Shown here: positions 17,399-27,213 of the stretch, in pieces
Position numbering within the stretch: the stretch's first letter is position 1
How the letters are laid out: every line of letters begins with the position of its first letter
NCBI GenBank assembly: GCA_028823415.1
Contig: JAPKBL010000022.1
Span: 1-58,682 of the forward strand
Source of the DNA: Mariniblastus sp.
GTDB lineage: Bacteria > Planctomycetota > Planctomycetia > Pirellulales > Pirellulaceae
DNA length: 58,682 nt
Direction: 5' to 3'
Notes under the pieces: generated by a model
The model's input: the letters and a program-made list of their open reading frames with translations, nothing else
Databases searched by the model: none
What the model was told of the DNA's origin: nothing
Program-made: the position numbers and the translations under genes

Positions 17399-20300
17399 TT
17401 AAAAATGTCTAACGCGACTCCATTGCTTTTCCATCCGTTGGGGTGAGATCTTTACGGTGGTTCCTAGGGGTTGGGCAAAAAGCGAGACTCTCAATTCCTC
17501 GATCATCCACCGAAATGTTTCAAGCTCCGGGTCGACGATTCCGTGATTGAGGTGCAGTACTCTCTGACTGCAGTACCGTTTCCAATGGTGGTCAATTTCT
17601 TCGGTCTGGGCTTTATCTTTTGCCGTCGTCGTGGAATCCAGTTTTTCCATTCGATAACTCATTGCCTCAAAATAACGCGGGAATTGTTCAAGCCACGGCC
17701 ATGGTGTTTGTGAAAGAAAGCAATCGGTTTTCAGTTCAGCGATTTGGGATAAAATGTCTTCATGCGTACTGGTGTAACGCGCTGGCAGGCTTTCCAGGTG
17801 TAAGTGCAACTGATGCGTGGCAATTGAGAGTTTGGGTAGCCATTTGGCGATGCTTTGACTTGCAATACTGATTCGCTCGATTGCCTTGGACTGTAATAAA
17901 TCAAATTCATCCCGCGATCTGGGGATTTTGTTGCGGTCGACAAAGGCAATTCTGGCGATTAAATCAGACAACTGATTTTTTAACTCCGTTGATGGGATGA
18001 TGTTCGATAACGGGACGGCGTGGCGGTCCAGTTCAGGTAGCCAATTTACCTGAGACTTAATCGACTTTCGGTTCGTGATTCGGAACAACCGTACCAATCC
18101 TTGGCGCGTGGTTTGATCACTTGCGTTGGTTGAATCGGTTAACCGGAGACCCACTGAATCATTTTGATCTAAAATAGCTGGATACGAAGCCAACTGTGTG
18201 GCTCCTCGTTGGATCATGATTTCCTTTGGAAAGTCTTCCCAGCACCAGTCGTGAAGCCCATCGCGATTCCAGCTGGAGTCTTCAATTTCAACAATGTTAC
18301 TTTTAAATTCGTCTCCCAACTGTCCGCGAATTTCCGCGATTGAGCGGCCTTCGGCCACGACCTCCCCTGCCTCGCCAATAACCTGCATGTTCACCTTGAG
18401 GTGGTCGTCCATTTTCTCTGTTTTGAACTGCGCGGAAGTTATTGGGATTCCCCCAATTTTAGAAAGTTCTCGGGCGACTGCATCGTGAAAGATTCCCTGG
18501 CCAAAGATAATATTCTCGGCTACCCGTTTTGCCGTATCGGGTGCAGGGACGAGATTGCGGCGCACCGATTTTGGTAAACTACGAATCAGAGATATTATTC
18601 GAGTTTGAAGGAGTCCCGGGATCAACCACCCGGTTTGCGTGTCGTCGAGTTGTCCGACTCCCTCGAGTGGTAGTTGGATCGTCGCGCCGTCGTCTTTGGC
18701 TCCCGGTGAGAATCGATACTGAATCGGGATTTGCATCGAGCCGACTTGAACTTGATCAGGGAATTGTTGGCCGACATCGGTGATTTCAGAAGATGGAAGC
18801 AGGTCGGCGCGTGTCATGCGCAACCGTTGATCGAGTTCTGGCGAATCCTTGATCAGTTTTCTTAAGCTGATTCCGTCCACTGCTGATTCGGGTAGTTTGT
18901 CCTGATAGAAATTGATGATGTCGTCATTGTTGACGATCAGAGCGCGGTCGCGTGTCTTGGCAGCCTCGGATTTTACTTCCTCGAGTAGCCACTGATTGTG
19001 CTGATAGAATTTTTGGGAGCCCTCGAATTCGTCGCCTGCGAGTCCACGTTCGATAAAAAGATCGCGGGAAATTTCCGGATCGATTTTGGTGTAATTGGCT
19101 ATCCGACCCGCGACGATTGGAAGCCCGAATAGTGTAACGTGTTCGGAGGCAACGACCGATTGTCTTTTTTTACTCCAATGAGCGTCAGAATAGCGTCGCT
19201 TGACGAGGTGTTGCGCGAGGGGCTCGATCCATTCTGGTGAGATTTTCGCGATGGTCCTTCCATAGCGGCGAGAGGTTTCGACAACTTCCGCGGCGACGAT
19301 CCATTGCGGCTTGGAGTCGAATATCCCCGAACCGGGCCACAGATGAAATTTGACATTCCCGGCACCCGTGTACTCGTGTCGATCCCCTGCCAAGGCGACA
19401 CCGGAAAGCAGGCCGGATAATAAACTTCGATGGATCGCGTTATGGTCGTCTTTTCGGGAGCGGGCTTTTAGGTTCTGGTCGCTGGCCATGGATCGAATTT
19501 GGCGGTGGATGTCTTGCCATTGCCGCATCAGTGAATAGGACAAGAAATTCTGCTGACAGGCTAGTTTTAGTTTGGCGCGGGAGAGGTCGCCTTTGAGTTG
19601 GTGAAAATAATCCCAGAGCTTCAGGAGGCTGAGGAAATCACTCTTTTCATGCCGGAATTTTTCGTGTTGGGTATCGGCTGCCTGCCGACGCTCTGGAGGC
19701 CGGACCCGCGGGTCTTGGAGTTCCAGAGCCGCGGCAATGATCAGGATTTCGCTAAGGCAATTTTCTTCTTCGGCAGCAAAGATCATCCGCCCAATTCTGG
19801 GATCAACGGGCATTCGGGCCAATGACTTGCCAAGGGAGGTTAGCTGTCGTTTTTCGTCTACCGCCCCAAGTTCAAACAACGTCTTGAACCCGTCTCGAAT
19901 CGCTTCGCTGCGGGGTGGGTCGAGAAATGGGAATTCGTCGATCTTGCCGAGTTTGAGCGCCAGTGTCTGAAGAATTACGGACGCAAGATTGGTGCGTCTG
20001 ATTTCGGGCGTTGTAAACAGTGGGCGAGATTGGTAATCCTCTTCGCTGTAGAGTCGAACACAAATGCCGGGGCCAATTCTCCCGCACCGCCCTGCCCTTT
20101 GGTTGGCGGACGCTTGCGAAACCGCTTGGATTGGCAATCGCTGAACTTTGCTCCGAGGAGCATAAAAGCTCATTCTTGCCGTTCCGGTATCGATGACATA
20201 GCGAATGCGTGGCACCGTAATTGACGATTCAGCTACGTTGGTTGCGAGAACAATTCTTCTCTTCTTTCCGGGTTGAAAAACCTGATTTTGTTGGTCGGTT

Positions 20301-21301
20301 GAAAGACGTGCATAGAGGGGTAGGATTTCCGTTTGTCGTCCGGGTAAATGTGCCGCTCGCAGTTTTTTATTGAGAGAGCGGATTTCGCCTTCCGTTGGCA
20401 GGAAGACCAGCATGTCACCGTCATCGAGTGAGGCCAATTCTCGACAAACTCGAACGGTATGTTCTTCGATTTCCGTTTTTTCCTTGCCGACTTGGCTCGA
20501 TTCCTCGGGCGGATGATATCGGATCTCGACTGGGAATGTCCGTCCTTCGACCGAGATGATTGGAACCGGAATATCTTTCGTCAGTGTGAAATGATCCGCG
20601 AAGCGCTGTGTGTCGATGGTCGCCGAGGTAATGATTAGACGGAGGTCTTTTCGCTTGGCGAGAATTTTCTTGAGGTACCCAAGCAGGAAATCAATATTTA
20701 ATGAGCGCTCATGAGCCTCATCGACAATAATTAAACTGTATTGTTCGAGGAAACGATCACTCTGCGTCTCGGCTAAGAGAATTCCATCGGTCATTAATTT
20801 AATATAGGTTCGATCCTGTGTTTGATCCGCGAATCGAATTTTAAACCCAACCTCTTCTCCAAGTGGGCGCTTGATTTGGTGTGCTATCCTCGCCGCTACG
20901 CCTCTGGCAGCAATTCGACGAGGTTGCGTGTGTCCAATCACGCCACTGGCTCCAAAACCCGCTTGAAGACACATCAAGGGTAATTGGGTCGATTTTCCGC
21001 TGCCAGTTTCACCACTTATAATCACGACCTGATTGTTCCGAATTGTCTCCATGATTTCATCGCGACGGTCGAAGATCGGTAGGGATTGGTCAATCGAGGT
21101 CTCTGGTAAATTGTCTTCACGAGCGCGGCGGATCGCGATCGATCGATCGACTTTTTCTTGCAGCGATTTGAACGCTGCCTCAGATGATTTCCCGACAGAT
21201 TGCTCGTTGCGGAGATTTCGAATTTCTCGCTTCAGTCGAAACTGGTCGCGCAGCATTGCGGATTTTACTTGGTTTTCGAGAGCAGAGATCGGAGAGTCCA
21301 C
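17399..21301 (-). CDS. hrpA: ATP-dependent RNA helicase HrpA
   Basis: At 1300 residues it matches the length of E. coli HrpA. Motifs in order: Walker A GETGSGKST (97-105), HTQPRR motif Ia, DEAH box (194-197), SAT motif III, and the C-terminal helicase half with QRAGRCGR. HA2/OB-fold and DUF3418-type regions follow to the end. The GTG start at 21301 puts the N-terminal MLRDQFRLKR at the same distance as MLRD in E. coli HrpA (from memory). It acts in the cytoplasm as a 3'-5' RNA helicase linked to mRNA and ribosome processing. A single gene, with 269 nt of leader region before the next gene. Confidence 0.95.
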   Translation of the reverse strand: MDSPISALENQVKSAMLRDQFRLKREIRNLRNEQSVGKSSEAAFKSLQEKVDRSIAIRRAREDNLPETSIDQSLPIFDRRDEIMETIRNNQVVIISGETGSGKSTQLPLMCLQAGFGASGVIGHTQPRRIAARGVAARIAHQIKRPLGEEVGFKIRFADQTQDRTYIKLMTDGILLAETQSDRFLEQYSLIIVDEAHERSLNIDFLLGYLKKILAKRKDLRLIITSATIDTQRFADHFTLTKDIPVPIISVEGRTFPVEIRYHPPEESSQVGKEKTEIEEHTVRVCRELASLDDGDMLVFLPTEGEIRSLNKKLRAAHLPGRQTEILPLYARLSTDQQNQVFQPGKKRRIVLATNVAESSITVPRIRYVIDTGTARMSFYAPRSKVQRLPIQAVSQASANQRAGRCGRIGPGICVRLYSEEDYQSRPLFTTPEIRRTNLASVILQTLALKLGKIDEFPFLDPPRSEAIRDGFKTLFELGAVDEKRQLTSLGKSLARMPVDPRIGRMIFAAEEENCLSEILIIAAALELQDPRVRPPERRQAADTQHEKFRHEKSDFLSLLKLWDYFHQLKGDLSRAKLKLACQQNFLSYSLMRQWQDIHRQIRSMASDQNLKARSRKDDHNAIHRSLLSGLLSGVALAGDRHEYTGAGNVKFHLWPGSGIFDSKPQWIVAAEVVETSRRYGRTIAKISPEWIEPLAQHLVKRRYSDAHWSKKRQSVVASEHVTLFGLPIVAGRIANYTKIDPEISRDLFIERGLAGDEFEGSQKFYQHNQWLLEEVKSEAAKTRDRALIVNNDDIINFYQDKLPESAVDGISLRKLIKDSPELDQRLRMTRADLLPSSEITDVGQQFPDQVQVGSMQIPIQYRFSPGAKDDGATIQLPLEGVGQLDDTQTGWLIPGLLQTRIISLIRSLPKSVRRNLVPAPDTAKRVAENIIFGQGIFHDAVARELSKIGGIPITSAQFKTEKMDDHLKVNMQVIGEAGEVVAEGRSIAEIRGQLGDEFKSNIVEIEDSSWNRDGLHDWCWEDFPKEIMIQRGATQLASYPAILDQNDSVGLRLTDSTNASDQTTRQGLVRLFRITNRKSIKSQVNWLPELDRHAVPLSNIIPSTELKNQLSDLIARIAFVDRNKIPRSRDEFDLLQSKAIERISIASQSIAKWLPKLSIATHQLHLHLESLPARYTSTHEDILSQIAELKTDCFLSQTPWPWLEQFPRYFEAMSYRMEKLDSTTTAKDKAQTEEIDHHWKRYCSQRVLHLNHGIVDPELETFRWMIEELRVSLFAQPLGTTVKISPQRMEKQWSRVRHF

Positions 21302-21570
21302 GTTTGATAAGCAGTGGTTGCGAGTTGTTGTGTCAGGGCGAGAAAGTCGATATTTTCATTACGGTTTATTAGCTGCAGTCGGTCCGAAATGATCCATCTC
21401 GAAACGATCAACCAGAACGGTCGGACGCAAAGGAATCTTTACGCATCTGCACTAACAAAATCACGAACTTCGATTATAGCAAATGGGTTCGAGTTTATTG
21501 GCGACTGGAGAAGATGAATCCAAAACAGGCGTTGGGAACTGCGGTTTCTCAATCAAGGGGACACTCGTCA

Positions 21571-23130
21571 CTAGTCGATTTTTGATTCAAAGGGAAGCAT
21601 GGGAGCGTCTTCTGTTTCAAATTGTAGATCGACGACGGTATCGAGATGTCGTGCTTGGGGGGCATTCCCCTTGGAGCTGATCCATAGTTTTTGTGTCTTT
21701 GAGCCCTCGGAGGTTGATTTCACCTGGTATTGAATCTGCTGAGTTTCCTCGGCGGCGAGGCGCGGGAGATGCCACGATCGTGTGCGGGAATCGCTGAGGG
21801 GAGCGTTTTCATTGGCTAGGAATTCAAGCCCGGAAGGAAGCGTAATTTGGATGCTGAGATTTTCTTCTGTGTTGACGCCTGGATTGTGGAGTTCTAAGTG
21901 GAATTCGCAAACATCATTAAGTCCCATGGCATCAGGCCCAACCAGTTTTGTTTCGAGGGGAACTTGTTTTGGCCATCTGGAATCCGCGGAGTTAAACGCC
22001 ACACCTTCGAGCATTTCATGTGATGCGGTTTGACCGGAGGTTGATTTGTAAAAGGCCTGTTCAGCCGAGGTTGCCTGGCTGGAGGAAACGATGGGAGGGA
22101 CCGCATTCGTTAATGGAATTGCAGGTGAGGCGGGTTCGGCCAGAGTGGGGGCAGCGTATTCAGTGAAATTTATCTCAGTGGGCGTAGCGTTTAGTAAGGC
22201 CGCGTTTTCGCTACTGAGAACCGACGCAGCCGGCATCACTGCTTGTGATTCACGGGCCGTTGATCTCGCAACTGGCATGATTACTGGCGCTGCGAATGGC
22301 GGGCGGACTGTCTTGGCTTCTAATCGCGAAGCAGCCTGAGGAAGCTCTGCCATTTTTAACGAAGGGGCAGGTAACTGAGAACTGAAAAAGGGGTTTCGCT
22401 GAAAGCCTGGTCGTGTTCCGATCGGTTCGCGGACGGGTTGCCGGTCAACGGCGCTAACTTGATTGGCGACGAGCCCGCCGGGAGTCTTTTCGATCAGACT
22501 CGCAACTGCAGCAGCAACGTGCCGGCCATCGGGTTTCTGGGTCAACCTTATTTTATAACTTTGAGACACCGAGCCATTTTGAATCGGAGTCACTTCGATG
22601 ATTTTGACGGAGTGGGGAACACGTAGTTTCACTGAAAACTCGTTGGGTGAGTTTTCGTCCACACGATCAACATCAACCGAGATACCATCTCCCTCAAAGA
22701 AACCCTCTGCTGGCGGGCGAACAATTACCGTTGGTAACGCGGTGCTTGGCGTGGACGGTAGTGGAGTGGTTGTCGTGGGAATGGTAGCGGCCGGAATCGC
22801 CTGAAGGGTTTTTTTAGGCGGCTCCACGACAGCGTCGGGTGCTTGCTGTGGAACAACGGTTTCGAGAATGGACGCGGGTTCGTTGAAATCAGCGAGTTGA
22901 TTTACGATTCGACGGGGTTGTGTCGGGGCCGCTTGTGGATTGTCGATGGGGTGAATGTTGATTAATTTGGCAGTTGCTCTAGCCCCGGCCAAAGCGATTG
23001 ACTCGTTGCCGCCTGTTAATAAAACAGCCGTACCGGTTGATTGAGCGAGTGCACCGTTGGGGATCGCACCGGCAACGGCGAAGCCGACCGACACAAAAGC
23101 GAGTGCAAGAGGTTTTGTCCAAATTGACAT
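21571..23130 (-). CDS. Secreted protein with DUF11-like domain
   Basis: ATG 23130 is preferred over the GTG 12 nt upstream because GGAA sits 7 nt before it. A signal peptide ends near ALAQ (residue 30). The next 330 residues are Pro/Ala/Thr-rich with little predicted order, apart from a beta segment (about residues 145-205, with PHSVKIIEVTPI). The C-terminal 110 residues, with NDVCEFHLELHNPG, ITLPSGLEFL and TRSWHLPRLAAEET, match DUF11-type Ig-like repeats common in envelope proteins. No enzyme motif. It lies 57 nt downstream of another DUF11-like gene on the same strand, so the two probably form an operon and may share a surface role. Confidence 0.7.
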   Translation of the reverse strand: MSIWTKPLALAFVSVGFAVAGAIPNGALAQSTGTAVLLTGGNESIALAGARATAKLINIHPIDNPQAAPTQPRRIVNQLADFNEPASILETVVPQQAPDAVVEPPKKTLQAIPAATIPTTTTPLPSTPSTALPTVIVRPPAEGFFEGDGISVDVDRVDENSPNEFSVKLRVPHSVKIIEVTPIQNGSVSQSYKIRLTQKPDGRHVAAAVASLIEKTPGGLVANQVSAVDRQPVREPIGTRPGFQRNPFFSSQLPAPSLKMAELPQAASRLEAKTVRPPFAAPVIMPVARSTARESQAVMPAASVLSSENAALLNATPTEINFTEYAAPTLAEPASPAIPLTNAVPPIVSSSQATSAEQAFYKSTSGQTASHEMLEGVAFNSADSRWPKQVPLETKLVGPDAMGLNDVCEFHLELHNPGVNTEENLSIQITLPSGLEFLANENAPLSDSRTRSWHLPRLAAEETQQIQYQVKSTSEGSKTQKLWISSKGNAPQARHLDTVVDLQFETEDAPMLPFESKID

Positions 23131-23187
23131 TTTAATTTCCACAGGTTCCAGTTAGATGGAATCGAAATTTAAAGTTCTTTATTTCAA

Positions 23188-24126
23188 CTAGTTGTTGCGA
23201 ATGGTGTTTTCGGGATCATTGTTGTCGACCGGTGTAACCACTTCGGTTACAAGTTCGCATCGTCCTTGATATCGGTTTTCCATTCCTACCGTGATTTGTT
23301 GCGTGTCGCGACCAATTGCGTTGGATTGGCCTCGAAACCGAATGACGGTTTCTGTTCCACCATCGAGGCTATCGATTTTCCATGATACGGTTCTCCGTGC
23401 TTCATCGACCCAGCTCAAACGATCGAAACCCGTTAATGCAAGGTTCTTTGAGATTTCCATTTGAACGATGATGTTAGTCGCTCTTTTGGTCGAACGGTTG
23501 CGAACTTGAATTTCAAAAAGATTAGGCTGTTTAAAGAGAACCATGTTCGGAGAGATTGTTGAGATCTCAATGACGTTTGATTCGACGATGGTCAGAGGTG
23601 ATTGCAGTGGTGTTGATGCCAGACTGAAATTTGATTTCTTATTGAGCTCAGATTCGTCTTCGGCGATCGCAGGGAAGGTCATGATGGTGCCGAACTCAAA
23701 TTCGCGTTCAATCACTCGTTTCACGGCGGTTGCACTCTCAAGTGATTCAGAGGTTAGCAATGATCGCGTTCGAGGGAAGGGACTGAGCATTGGCGTCAGG
23801 CTGGGGTCGGAATAGGTGGCATCCGGTTCGTAATACGCTCTGGCATGACCTGGGGTTTTTTGATTTGAGCTGTCTACCCGAGTTTGGATATCCGAAGCAC
23901 GTGCTGAGTCTTGTGGGAGTGACCGAGTGAATGCGTTGGTTATTGTGTTTTGCGGGGACGGCTGATTCGTTGTGGAAGGGAAACTCTCTACAGGATTGTC
24001 AGCAGCGGCCTGGTTCTCTTTCACCAACCGTTCGTCATTCGTCGGATCCGCATCCTGTCCATGCGACAGACCGCAGAGACCTGCAGCAAGCATGAGAAAT
24101 AAGATGGAAAGGATGAAGCGAGACAT
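23188..24126 (-). CDS. Secreted protein with DUF11-like domain (second copy)
   Basis: The start at ATG 24126 opens a strong signal peptide (SRFILSILFLMLAAGLCGL). An in-frame extension to 24285 is possible, but its first 50 residues do not look like a signal. After a Ser/Asn-rich linker, the C-terminal 120 residues carry a DUF11-like Ig fold (LFEIQVRNRSTKRATNIIV, RTVSWKIDSLDGGTETVI), parallel to the module in the next gene. No catalytic residues. Probably the first gene of a two-gene operon, divergent from csrA across 439 nt. Confidence 0.7.
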   Translation of the reverse strand: MSRFILSILFLMLAAGLCGLSHGQDADPTNDERLVKENQAAADNPVESFPSTTNQPSPQNTITNAFTRSLPQDSARASDIQTRVDSSNQKTPGHARAYYEPDATYSDPSLTPMLSPFPRTRSLLTSESLESATAVKRVIEREFEFGTIMTFPAIAEDESELNKKSNFSLASTPLQSPLTIVESNVIEISTISPNMVLFKQPNLFEIQVRNRSTKRATNIIVQMEISKNLALTGFDRLSWVDEARRTVSWKIDSLDGGTETVIRFRGQSNAIGRDTQQITVGMENRYQGRCELVTEVVTPVDNNDPENTIRNN

Positions 24127-24565
24127 GAAAACCGCATTCTGGAACGCAAATAGGTGAAATCTGCCCCATTGGACTGGGGTGTACAATTCTGACAATCGGA
24201 ACAAACGGAACGGTTTACGCAGTAAAACCGATACATCCCCACTGGAGATCCGAAACGCGGCCGGACTTATCCTCAAAATCCGCAAAGTTTAATATGAACC
24301 GCTAGCATTTAATGGCTGGCGTTGATTGAGTAATTCGGGAACTGGTCGCGTCAAAGATTTCGTCGATTTTATTTTGTCGCGTGACCGAACGTGTCGGCGC
24401 GCTGGCGATAATCATAAATGACCCGGACGAAATTGGTGTCGGGGAGATCTGAAGTTCTCCCCGAGAACCCTGTCAGATACACCTGGCTTTCCGGAAGGAC
24501 GATTGGATTGAATTTTTGGGCTATCTTTGGGTGGCTCGTATGGACCCCCGGTGAGGAGAAATGTA
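24127..24565. other. Divergent intergenic region upstream of csrA, 439 nt
   Basis: This holds the leader of csrA on the plus strand and the promoter side of the DUF11-like operon on the minus strand. The clearest element is a perfect 9-bp inverted repeat at 24439-24464 (listed separately). Near 24490-24500 there is a CCGGAAGGA stretch with two GGA triplets, and another GGA lies in the csrA ribosome site. No small gene is convincing here. Confidence 0.4.
24439..24464. promoter_or_regulatory. Perfect 9-bp stem-loop in the csrA leader
   Basis: TCGGGGAGA (24439-24447) pairs with TCTCCCCGA (24456-24464) around an 8-nt loop. It lies about 100 nt before the csrA start, with no T-run after it, so it is not a terminator. 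It may be a regulatory leader structure or a dyad operator. Confidence 0.5.
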
Positions 24566-24856
24566 ATGCTCGTGCTCAGCAGAAAGCAAAAAGAGACCTT
24601 GGTTATTGATGGGCGTATCGAATTTGAGATTTTGAATGCGGATTCAGGTTCGGTGCGGATTGGCATCCGATCCTCTAATTCAGTGGAAGTTCGGCGTGGA
24701 GAGCTAACGACTGAGTGTTTTGAGCCATCCATTGAGCCTATTAATATGGTCGCGGGTCAGGCCGATGGGAGTTCTCAAACTGAAGATACGGTTGGCTCAG
24801 AGGATATAAAAGGATTGCTCCAATTGCCTAATCCTTTTGTGGCGGTCGATGATTGA
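24566..24856 (+). CDS. csrA: CsrA-family translational regulator with long C-terminal tail
   Basis: ATG 24566 follows GAGGAG by 7 nt. MLVLSRKQKETLVI is the family's first strand, and SVRIGIRSSNSVEVRRGEL matches the RNA-binding end of the CsrA core, including the conserved Arg near residue 43. CsrA homodimers bind GGA motifs in mRNA leaders and block or stabilise translation. The core ends by about residue 55; the last 40 residues are an acidic, Ser/Gly-rich tail, making 96 residues against the usual 60-75. The gene's own leader has a strong stem-loop and several GGA triplets, so autoregulation is plausible. It sits just before a glycan biosynthesis locus. Confidence 0.9.
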   Translation: MLVLSRKQKETLVIDGRIEFEILNADSGSVRIGIRSSNSVEVRRGELTTECFEPSIEPINMVAGQADGSSQTEDTVGSEDIKGLLQLPNPFVAVDD

Positions 24857-24945
24857 GGTTGCATTTTTCTCCCTTGATTAGCTAGGATTCACTGTTTAAC
24901 CAGTCCCAGAGTTCGTATCTGCGCAAGATCCAAGGCAGTCAAGAA

Positions 24946-25920
24946 ATGCTGAAATCCAAAGAATCCAAGAGCGAACTTTCCGCCGAAGAAATCAACAACA
25001 TAATTACGGCGAGGCTTCAGGACAGTCGCCCTGTCGCGTGGGAAGAGGATATTTCTCGCAATACGCTAGACACCAAGCCGTTTGAAAATATTAGTTCGCC
25101 GAGCGAGTTGGAGACGTCTGATCTCGACAATCCTATTCGATTGAAAGCGATTGAATCGTTGATCGGAACGACAGATATCAGCGACTATGTTTCTCGGGAC
25201 ACCTACCCCATCCCGTCTGCCGAGGATCGTGAAGGCTATACGCCGGGATTTGACGGAACCTATTGGCTTAGTGGGTTTGAGGATTACCTCAAGATCATGG
25301 AGTTTGTAAAGAAGTTTTCGTTGGAGCCAAAGGCGGTATTTGATTTTGGGTGTGCTTCGGGAAGAGTGATTCGTCATTTTGCTGCGCAAACAGAAATTCC
25401 TGAAATTTGGGGCAGCGACATTAATGCACGGCATATTCGCTGGCTTTGCGAGCATTTACCGCACACGGTAAAACCGATCTTCAATCATTGCATTCCGACG
25501 CTACCTATTCCGGATAAATCAATCGATGTGATTTCTGCTTTTTCTGTATTCACGCACATTGATACTTTTGAAACGTGTTGGTTGGCTGAATTGCGCCGCA
25601 TCCTGTCTGACGATGGTTTTGCTTATCTAACCGTCCACAACGAAGATACGTGGGAAATGATTAGCGATCAGGTCGATAATGAAGAAAACCGCCTTGTTCA
25701 GTCAATGTTGCGTATTGATCCAACAGTTCGTGAGGCGTTACAAGGCCCACTTCCGGATACCCGAACCGTTTACCGGTTTTCTCAGTCTGGACCGTATCGA
25801 GCTCAGGTTTTTCATTCGAACAATTATTTACGACAGGTTTGGGGTCGGTTTTTCGAGATTGAAGAAATCCTTCCCGGTCACCATATTCGGCAGACCGTTT
25901 TGGTGTTACGTAAGAAATAA
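24946..25920 (+). CDS. Class I SAM-dependent methyltransferase
   Basis: A roughly 110-residue N-terminal extension precedes a Rossmann methyltransferase domain. Motif I reads VFDFGCASGRV (131-141), the acidic strand-2 end is SDIN, and post-I motifs include DVISAFSVFTHID. The fold and the lack of a signal peptide indicate a cytoplasmic enzyme. The substrate is not visible from sequence. Because it opens a run of genes leading to glycan synthesis and export, sugar or lipid-carrier methylation is plausible but unproven. Confidence 0.8.
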   Translation: MLKSKESKSELSAEEINNIITARLQDSRPVAWEEDISRNTLDTKPFENISSPSELETSDLDNPIRLKAIESLIGTTDISDYVSRDTYPIPSAEDREGYTPGFDGTYWLSGFEDYLKIMEFVKKFSLEPKAVFDFGCASGRVIRHFAAQTEIPEIWGSDINARHIRWLCEHLPHTVKPIFNHCIPTLPIPDKSIDVISAFSVFTHIDTFETCWLAELRRILSDDGFAYLTVHNEDTWEMISDQVDNEENRLVQSMLRIDPTVREALQGPLPDTRTVYRFSQSGPYRAQVFHSNNYLRQVWGRFFEIEEILPGHHIRQTVLVLRKK

Positions 25921-25994
25921 TATCTCTTTCAGGCACGCGAGTTAAGTAAATTAGACGTTGGGTTTTTAGAGATTTCGCGGGGTTTGCAAGTTAA

Positions 25995-26462
25995 ATGGTT
26001 GAAACAAAAAGTCTGCAGGATCAATTTGCTCCGAATTTGATCTGCTTTGGTTGCGGCCCTGCAAATGAAAAAGGCCTGCAAATTAAAAGTTTTGTCAGCG
26101 GTGATAAACTCGTCGCGACCTATACACCGAAACCGTATCATTTAGCGTTTGAGGGGATGGTCAATGGCGGCATCATCGGAACGCTGCTTGATTGCCATTT
26201 AAATTGGACTGCGGTTTGGCATCTAATGCAGCGGAACCAGTCGCCTATTCCCCCATGTTGCGTCACCGCAAAATACGAGGTGACTTTTGAAAAACCAACT
26301 CCGTCGCAAACAGAACTGCAACTGGAGGCTTGGGTTGTGGACTCTTCGGCAAGAAAAGCGGTTGTCGAGGGAACGATTGGGATAGGGGGCGAGGTGACCG
26401 CGCGATGTCGCGGAACTTTCGTTGCTGTCAAATCCGATCATCTGGCGTTTCATCGGTGGTAG
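25995..26462 (+). CDS. Hotdog-fold thioesterase (PaaI/4HBT-like)
   Basis: The 155-residue protein has FEGMVNGGIIGTLLDCHLNW, a typical hotdog central helix with an HG-like turn (here VNGG) and acidic Asp in LLDC. A strand set (YEVTFEKPTP, LQLEAWVVDSSARKAVVEGTI) follows. An N-terminal CFGCGP motif with two Cys is shared by many predicted acyl-CoA thioesterases of this family. It is likely to hydrolyse an acyl-CoA or aryl-CoA thioester in the cytoplasm. The active-site residue is not certain. It is followed by a long intergenic region, so probably the end of its transcript. Confidence 0.8.
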   Translation: MVETKSLQDQFAPNLICFGCGPANEKGLQIKSFVSGDKLVATYTPKPYHLAFEGMVNGGIIGTLLDCHLNWTAVWHLMQRNQSPIPPCCVTAKYEVTFEKPTPSQTELQLEAWVVDSSARKAVVEGTIGIGGEVTARCRGTFVAVKSDHLAFHRW

Positions 26463-26958
26463 TTTAAGCCAGTCAGCCAGTTTTTTCTCGGTTCTCAATT
26501 CGAGAATTGGTCAATCGCCTTCCTGTTGAAATCGTTTGGGGATTTCTCAGGAGTGCCTCTTATAGAGTTTTCATTTATTCGGTTTGTCATTGATTGGATT
26601 CTGATTCAATGACGAAAGCCCAATACACGGTACGCCGTCGTCGTGATTAATATCAGTAATGATTGTCTTCTTTGGGCGAACGTAAAATCAGCGTTAACTT
26701 AGAGCGAAATAGTGACGACATTAAACAAGCGGAAGGTTACTTGTTGTTGGAGTTATTGCCCGAACGAGTTTTGGTAGTGACATATCTCATCCAATGATTT
26801 TTGCCCCAGTCGCCGGTTAAGGTGGCGTCGCAATACAAAATAGTTTCGTGCAGAATCGTGAGCATAATTCCCTGACCTAGATTTCTGGGAATTACAATTG
26901 ACCAACACTCATTACGAGGATTGGTAGATTGCAATGTGATCGCGGAGTGCACTTCAAG

Positions 26959-26992
26959 CACGGTCGACAACAAAACGTTGGCCGTGTTTTTT
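26959..26992 (+). terminator. Orphan rho-independent terminator
   Basis: CACGG, TCGA, CAAC (26959-26971) pairs with GTTG, G, CCGTG (26977-26986) around an AAAAC loop and is followed by six T residues (26987-26992). The stem has an internal asymmetric loop. No plus-strand gene ends nearby. Confidence 0.6.
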
Positions 26993-27183
26993 ATTTAACC
27001 TGTTTGTTTTTGAGAATTAAACGCTTTGAACGATAGCAGCCAGAAATTCGCAGGGGAATATCGAGGTCTGTGGGAAATGGCTCAATTCCGTTCACCTCAA
27101 CCAGGCGGGTGTACGATCTAGAATCTGACGGTTTACTTTCATTATTGTTAAAACTGGTAATCTACGAAGGCCTTGCGTGTGCT

Positions 27184-27213
27184 TGAGTCTTCTCGTTGTC
27201 GAGATGATACAAT
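27184..27213 (+). promoter_or_regulatory. Candidate sigma70-type promoter of the glycan locus
   Basis: TTGAGT (27184-27189) and TACAAT (27208-27213) are spaced by 18 nt and lie just before the kdsD start at 27232. The leader would be very short but keeps the GGAG ribosome site. This is a visual match only. Confidence 0.3.

Noticed and set aside
26737-26973. 78-residue minus-strand frame in the long intergenic region
   Set aside because: TTG start without ribosome site, no recognisable fold, and it overlaps hairpins and a plus-strand terminator.
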